39,582 bases of DNA from Phoronis ovalis (lineage: Eukaryota > Phoronida > Phoronidae). Both the position numbers and the translations under genes were made by a program. The DNA lies in assembly GCA_028565635.1 (NCBI GenBank), contig JAOXYB010088051.1, positions 1-39,582 of the forward strand, written 5' to 3'. Below, piece after piece: positions 33,676-39,582 of the stretch; the stretch's first letter is position 1, and each line of letters begins with the position of its first letter. Under the pieces are notes generated by a model. That model saw nothing but the letters and a program-made list of their open reading frames with translations, did no database searches and was not told where the DNA came from.

Positions 33676-34379
33676 TTAAGGACTCGTGATACAAAAAAAC
33701 TACTGTTTTTTGAATATAACTTTCTTGATTAATTTTCATAATCAAAATGAAGAGATAGACATATAAAAGTATACACTTTTGCAAAGGTTATACTTTAATG
33801 TTGATGAATTCAAAGGAAAAAAACTGAAAATTATTCTCATCTGACAAGCATACATTTTGGGAAAAAATTGTTTCGCATTTTAATTTGCAAAAAATATAAG
33901 TCAGAAATCCTTGTACCTGGAAAGCTGAAACTCGGCAAAAATTATCTTTATATGTAGATCTACAAAACCGTGTCTCAAATTTTTAAAACTTTGCTTTGTT
34001 ATGAATTTCCAATGCTTAAAGGTCAGCATTTTACTGATTTTGATCTCACCCTTAAATTTTAAAAATATAACTTTTGAAAATTTTTTTTTTTTTAATCTGA
34101 GACATTGTTTTGTAGATACATATGTATAGCTCATTAATGCAAAGTTTCAAGTTTGTAGATGTAGGGGTTTTTGACTTATATTTTATTGAAAGTTAAAATT
34201 TGAAAAACTAAATTTTTTCTAAAAATGGCCTTTCTTAAATCATATGACAGAATTCAAGCTAATTAACTCATGATTTGTAAAGTTTAGAGTATTAACTTTT
34301 TAAAAATGTATACTTTCCTTTTTAATGACTAAAACATAAATTAAGCGTATATACACCTCTTTGTATCTAAAGCCCTTAA
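33676..34379. mobile_element. 704-bp foldback transposon with TTAA target sites
   Basis: TTAA at 33676-33679 and 34376-34379 bracket an element whose halves are imperfect reverse complements. Ends: TTAAGGACTCGTGATACAAA on the left, TTAAGGGCTTTAGATACAAA in reverse complement on the right. Inner pairs include AAGTATACACTTTT/AAGTATACATTTTT, AAATATAAGTCAGAAA/AAATATAAGTCAAAAA and TCTACAAAACCGTGTCTC/TCTACAAAACAATGTCTC. It has no ORF of note. TTAA insertion sites are typical of piggyBac and Kolobok superfamilies; which one applies is not determined. Confidence 0.82.
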
Positions 34380-36552
34380 AACATCTCCGATTGTAGTCTG
34401 TTCCCAAGTCAACAATAATGATACTGGCTGGCAGGTCAGTCAATTAACTATCATAACAGGACCATAGTACATATAAAGATCTTGTGATAGTTCATTAACC
34501 ACTATATTGATCCAGAAAAAAAATGGTCAAAAACAGAATTATGCATGGATCTTTTTTCTAAACAAGTCGAGAGAAAGGCTTATCTCGGTTGGGCAAAGTT
34601 TAATGACGTATTTGTTTCGTTCTTGTTAAATAGAAGGAATATAACAACAATTGACTATGGTTTAGCCCAGATGTTAGTTGAGAAGGTACTAAACACTAAC
34701 TAATGGATTTATTCAGACTGATTTTATGTTTGAAACTCCAAATCTCTCATCAATCAACTATCAAAAAACTAATTCTAACCTGTAGCATAGCATTAGTTTC
34801 CAGTCTAAAGGGGACACTTACTTATGAAATTAAACTATTAAAAGGGTCTTATGCAACCATTGCTTAAATTGATGCCTGTAGTATTAATGATGTACTATAA
34901 ATGTTTAAGCAATTCTATGAAGACATCATATATCCTTCATAAACAAAAAATATTCTTCTTAATTTTGTTCTTTTATCTATGTCAAGCAATAGGTTTGTAA
35001 AGATACAGAAAAGGTTAAATATTTTATGTACCAAAAGTAGTTCATGTTTTGGCAAAATTATTCCTTAAGGCAAATATATAACTTTTTCTGTATGTGATAC
35101 ATAAATAACTCGTACAAAGACCTAATTTACAAAGGAAATGTTTTACATTCGTGGATTATGTATTGTGGTGACAAGATTAATTATCTCAACACTAATACGA
35201 TGAGGATTAAAACACAAACCTTGGTTAATAATCTTTATTTTAAGTGCTCTAAAAAAAATCTGAACAACATTTTAAGTAACATGCTAAATTACTTGGAAGA
35301 CAATGTATTGTAAACTAGGTGTCTCCAATAGTACTTCTGCTAGTATCTATGAAAACAATATAAAATTATAGTAAATTTACTGATTGAACTAGGGTTGGCT
35401 ACACAACCACAACGGGATATTGCTCTCGAACATGCACAGGTGGTTGGAAACTATATATCCAGTGTTAATGAGTAGACTTCATTTAATGACTTGCAAAACT
35501 TACAGGTTCAAACCATATAAAGGGAAAAATAACAGGAACCAGAGTTAAAGAGAAAATGTGCTTATGATAGACTTTAGCTGTGTGTACAAGGTGGTCATCT
35601 GAAATAGTGGTTAACATAACAAACTCCAGTTTTGAGCAGTTATTACTTTGCATGATTTTAATTAGAAATTAATTCACTCTCTAGCATTGCATTAGTGGGA
35701 TCAAAACGTGTGTTGAATATGAACCTTTGAAGTTAGTTTTATGTGTCACCCACCAGGGGATTATTGTGAGACTATGTGAGGGTTTGCTTAGCATTCAGTG
35801 AATTGGGAAATAACTGTTTTTCTTGAAAAGAATTTTATTTATTTGCTGATAAAATGTTATCTATATTTTCAAAAAATATGTATAAAAATCTACTTTAATT
35901 TTATAAATGATAAAGCAGTATGGGAAACTGCAATTCAAAAACGTCATAAAGACTCAGAATTTTAATTTGAATGCAGTTTTTTGTGAATCTTCATCACAAG
36001 TAGTATATCAATTTTTACATAAAATGCTCTGCTGATTTTGACATATAATATTTTTCATTTTTCAGGCTGTTTGAAATAATTATCAAGGATTTTTAATCAG
36101 CCAGACAAAAACAAAATTATGCAAACTAACAGGACTATGTCTTCTTGCATTTGTAAACTGTTCTTGGAAATGAATTACACAAGGATAGTGTGTACTTGTA
36201 CTGACTACCATAAATAAATGTTAACACAGTTTGTCATTTTGTAGGAAATATCATTTCAATATATATATATTATATATAGAACTTGATAAATTAGTCTCTT
36301 ACATGACAGACTTTAAGGAAGCATACAAAAGATATGTAACATCTTAAAAAGTTTTAAACACAGACAGTTGAGTACACCTAAATGACATGTAAGATATCGG
36401 AAAAAGAACATGCAGTTGCACGTATTTAGTTCAGAAAGCCTACATAAAATTATGACTTTGAAGTGGTGTCACATATACAGAAGTTGGCTTGCCATGATTT
36501 AGCAACGGGAAGGTACTTTTCAGTATTATCATCTTTGGAACTTGCAACATCC

Positions 36553-38154
36553 ATGGAGTTATTAAATATACATGCCTATGTAATTATTCTTACCACTTTG
36601 GTGGCGACGAACATCATTGCATTTAATGCAAATTTTTTTTTACTGCTCGCCTTATTTATGGATAGAAAGAACAGAAAAATATTGATACAGAAGTGTTTTA
36701 TTCTTAGTATTATCTCAGCAAATTTAATTCTGTGTTTACTTTGGATACCAATGGAAATAGCTAATGCAGTACAGAAACATAAAGGAATACAAGGAAATCA
36801 GGATTTTTGCCTGGCAAATAGTGTACTTTATAGGATTCTCACAATGATTATTACATTTAGCACCATTTTTTTGGGAATACAAAAGGTGCTGGAGCTGTAC
36901 AAAAAATTAGGCAAGCTACGGAATTACTTTTTCATGATTGGAGTATTCTTCTCCTGGATCATACCAATAATAATTGGTGTTTATTCACTGTCAGCATCAG
37001 ACAATGCACTTACATGGTTGCGATTTAGTTTATGTGTGAATACCACAATTGATTACCAGACTCATAATGCAGAAGGTATTGGGTTTGTGACTTTGTATTC
37101 AGTGTTGTTAAGTTTTATGATTGTAATTCTTGTATTGTTTTTAAACAAAACTGGCTGCAAAAAATCAGAAGAACCATTTACAAAGTATACCCACAACAGC
37201 AGTGAAATATCAACAACTAGAACTCAAAACATGGATAAAACACTTACCCAGTCAAATGGGAGTGTACTGATGTCATTAGGTTTACTGCAACCTCAGGTCA
37301 CAAGCCATGAAAGGACTGGATCTATAAGCAATGATCGCGCTGTATCGCCACGTCTAATTTATGTACAAGGTACCGAAATGATGTCAGAGCTTGAAAATCT
37401 AGAAACTCCAAAACCAGAAGTAAAACTAGTAGCAAAGGAACTTAAAGCATGCAATTTAATATCACATGTATCTACTAGACGGCATACTGTTGCAAATATA
37501 CTAGATAGCATTGAGAGACCATCAGAATCAACGCAGATTCCAAATTCGGGTTATAAATATATCCGAAAATGGTCTGTTGATCCTTCAGCATTAATGAATC
37601 AGTTAGAAAATCCTCAATTACATGGCGGCAATTATCCATTTAAAACGGAACCTAATCCAGATTCAGATAATGAAACGGAAGATTCCAGTACAGAGATTAG
37701 TAACAGGCACCATGATGAGACCAATGGAAGTAATACTGCAGCAGATGATAATGCACTACAAATGACACCAAAAGTGGTTATTCAACCGTGTCAGAATCAA
37801 GCCGCTAAACAAGAGGACAATATATTGCAAGAAGCTCTTTCAGAAACTGACAGTGTAAATATGCCAAAAGCTTTAAGGGGTTGTGTTTTTTTATCATTGG
37901 TTTGTCTCGTGTTCTTTTTACCATATCACCTAACTAACATATTACGAGATTATCAAACCAATAATGTTTACCTCAGTGTAAGCATGTGTTGTGCAGCATT
38001 CTCAATGATTCCAAGTGCCATACAACCATTCTTATTTGTATACTTGTGTTCAAGAATACGATGTTCATATTTAAGCCTCAAGAGGAAATTATTGAAAAAA
38101 GTATATTGTAAATGTACAGAAAACGAACAACAAGATCACCCCAATCAATTGTGA
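36553..38154 (+). CDS. Orphan rhodopsin-like GPCR with very long third cytoplasmic loop
   Basis: Predicted 533-residue seven-helix plasma-membrane receptor in one coding exon. Helices fall at about 9-36, 48-70, 86-113, 124-146, 176-197, 441-463 and 473-499. The extracellular disulfide pair is present (C86 at the start of TM3, C161 in loop 2), with an NTT glycosylation site at 163-165. Class A switch residues are altered: SAN at 55-57 puts Asn where Asp 2.50 is usual, the DRY position reads QKV (110-112), TM6 has FFLPYH without Trp, and NPxxY reads QPFLF (491-495). Loop 3 (about 198-440) is polar with basic Ser/Thr sites such as RRHT (309-312) and RKWS (338-341). A Cys-containing tail (KKVYCKC) may be palmitoylated. 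I cannot assign a ligand or subfamily. ATG 36553 was chosen because the open frame upstream has no ATG; an acceptor-like TTTTCAG ends at 36523, suggesting a 5' UTR intron. Confidence 0.85.
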   Translation: MELLNIHAYVIILTTLVATNIIAFNANFFLLLALFMDRKNRKILIQKCFILSIISANLILCLLWIPMEIANAVQKHKGIQGNQDFCLANSVLYRILTMIITFSTIFLGIQKVLELYKKLGKLRNYFFMIGVFFSWIIPIIIGVYSLSASDNALTWLRFSLCVNTTIDYQTHNAEGIGFVTLYSVLLSFMIVILVLFLNKTGCKKSEEPFTKYTHNSSEISTTRTQNMDKTLTQSNGSVLMSLGLLQPQVTSHERTGSISNDRAVSPRLIYVQGTEMMSELENLETPKPEVKLVAKELKACNLISHVSTRRHTVANILDSIERPSESTQIPNSGYKYIRKWSVDPSALMNQLENPQLHGGNYPFKTEPNPDSDNETEDSSTEISNRHHDETNGSNTAADDNALQMTPKVVIQPCQNQAAKQEDNILQEALSETDSVNMPKALRGCVFLSLVCLVFFLPYHLTNILRDYQTNNVYLSVSMCCAAFSMIPSAIQPFLFVYLCSRIRCSYLSLKRKLLKKVYCKCTENEQQDHPNQL

Positions 38155-39239
38155 AAATCACAATTTTGAACATAGGCAATAATTACAGAAGACTTCTAAG
38201 TAGGTTAATGTATACCAGTAGTTTTTCTTGGTATGTACCGTCATACTGAGTGAAATAGTGAGAATGTTTATAAGATGTGAAAAAAAGCATTATTTGCTAA
38301 TAGCATATTTATATTATGATGATATTTTCAAACAAACCTCAAACTTGCTATTGTTAAATATATATAAAAATTAAATCAATATTTATGTCTGGTATTTATA
38401 TATTGCTATAGTATGGCTTTCATATCAAAACCATAAATGTGGTTAGTTTATTATTAGCATACACATTTTCTATTAGAAAGTGTTTTAATCTTTTCCACAA
38501 TTAATCATAACAAAACTTTTTAAAAAATGAAGTGAAAAGTGATGAAGGTTACCAATTTGATAATATCAAATAAATTTTCTCATGTTTTTATGTGACATAA
38601 TTGTCTATGCATAGTAACGATATAAAGGTTTTCATAAATGACATTTTAAAGTCACACAGAAATCAGAAACTGCATCAAATATTTTTTTGCATCATTTACT
38701 TCTACTGCAAAATTATTTTGTCTCAAAATTTCCAGCTGAGTTAATGTTAAACAGACACAAAGTTACTGAAACAGAAGTGGATTGATCCCAGGGGATTGAT
38801 GCACGGCATGCATGCCTACTGCAATTATTAGTAAGATATGAAAGTCATAACTGGACAATTACTAGCGATTTTGGACTTATTGCTATTTATGAAGCCATCC
38901 ATTCAAAAACGATGTTTTAGTACATATTTTTTATATAACATATGATACTAATTCGAGCTTGATGTTCTGTAACAAAACCATGTTATATGGATTAATACAA
39001 ATAACCACAAATATTCACATAATCGTAAATTACACTAACATCATCATATAAAGTTGAACAGATTACGACATTCGCACCGGTAAGTCAGTGTCATTTTCTC
39101 ATTATGATTGCTTTCTCCATACCAAAACATCAAGTTATGCATTAAACATACCCAGGATTATTGGTACACATCTCAATGTATATGCCAACTTTTGTTTTTA
39201 CCATTAATTTCAAATAGCACAAGAAGATAGAAATTATTT
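38155..39239. other. GPCR 3' flank
   Basis: AT-rich sequence downstream of the GPCR stop. AATAAA at 38569-38574 is a plausible poly(A) signal giving a 3' UTR of about 0.4 kb. Nothing else is recognised before the repeat at 39.24 kb. Confidence 0.55.
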
Positions 39240-39565
39240 CCCCTGCCCGGCATCTCAATAGTAACATATTGTCATCTAGTAAATAGTTTCAAAAATTCAT
39301 GAAAAATTCTGTTCCATCACAAATAAAGATAATCATGTGCCTAGCCCAGATTTTTTATTCAGAGTTAACCAATAAAGTTTTCACTCTCCTTGATGATTGG
39401 AGAGCACCTGGGTGAACTAACGATATACATGTGAAAACTGAGTAATTTGGTAGGTCGAACATAATCAAATAAGTAAATTTTTGACAGAAAGCAAAATGAA
39501 AGAGAAACAAGACAACGACGATTCGAAGAATCATCATTGTACGCTGTTTAAATTGGCTATTTGAG
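39240..39565 (-). repeat. Repeat copy C
   Basis: Third copy of the repeat at 13431-13870, in the same orientation and near the window end. Shared plus-strand words are TCAATAGTAACATATTGTC, ACAAATAAAGATAATCATGT, TTAACCAAT, CACCTGG and AAATTGGCTAT. On the minus strand a 60-codon frame (39537 to 39355) begins with a signal-peptide-like MMILRIVVVLFLFHFAFCQ. A second frame reads HDYLYL, stop, WNRIF and later QYVTIE, recalling copy A but broken. Confidence 0.62.
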
Positions 39566-39582
39566 CGAAAGGAATTGCATAT

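Larger units (their letters stand above)
25978..36552. other. Long non-coding stretch before the GPCR gene
   Basis: About 10.6 kb of AT-rich DNA without a recognised exon. It holds the elements listed separately at 27011-27190, 28670-29170 and 33676-34379, and repeated CACGAAAATAA-type words at 27.99-28.36 kb. Short ORFs (for example 26700-26885, 30021-30323, 31603-31815, 33498-33689) lack domain similarity. If the scaffold is right, this may be intron of RARS1, intergenic DNA, or both. Confidence 0.5.

Noticed and set aside
36463-36552. Longer GPCR N-terminus from a GTG at 36463
   Set aside because: GTG is not a normal nuclear start in animals. The first ATG is 36553, followed closely by TM1, and an acceptor-like site ends at 36523.

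Overview
This is an AT-rich animal nuclear window with long introns, canonical GT-AG splice sites, microsatellites, several small DNA transposons and one 100-N scaffold gap. The protein families are metazoan. The base composition, intron sizes and element style suggest a marine lophotrochozoan, most likely a bivalve-like mollusc, but that is an inference and no species is claimed.

Layout. From 2463 to 18227 (+) runs a complete 12-exon gene for an ARHGAP6-type Rho GTPase-activating protein. Every junction keeps frame and the model gives 1115 residues. The RhoGAP domain carries the arginine finger, and the C-terminus (RWQHWE...ETLV) matches the ARHGAP6 tail and ends in a class I PDZ-ligand-like motif. 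Its second intron holds an intact tRNA-Ser(UGA). Introns 4 to 6 hold a foldback element and two copies of an unusual repeat. From 23250 down to 19550 (-), convergent with ARHGAP6, lie the last five exons of cytoplasmic arginyl-tRNA synthetase (RARS1): the KMSKS-equivalent KFKTRSG and the anticodon-binding C-terminus. Its 5' exons were not found. From 36553 to 38154 (+) is an intact single-exon gene for a divergent orphan rhodopsin-like GPCR with a very long third cytoplasmic loop.

The remaining sequence is mostly non-coding and rich in elements: a GGCC-ended element of about 700 bp with a 169-codon ORF (20.3-21.0 kb), two members of a family with 8-bp target-site duplications (22.45 and 27.0 kb), a TTAA-flanked foldback element (33.7-34.4 kb) with a decayed relative (28.7-29.2 kb), a 39-bp minisatellite running into the gap (25.15-25.36 kb), and a tRNA-Phe-like pseudogene (25.9 kb). 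A roughly 300-430 bp repeat is present three times (13.4, 14.4 and 39.2 kb) and shows residual protein-coding signal on the minus strand.

The three protein genes have no evident shared pathway. The linkage of RARS1 to the GPCR depends on the scaffold being correct across the gap. No prokaryote-like gene cluster, CRISPR array or defence system is present. The most promising leads are the three-copy ORF-bearing repeat, the divergent GPCR, and the missing RARS1 5' end.
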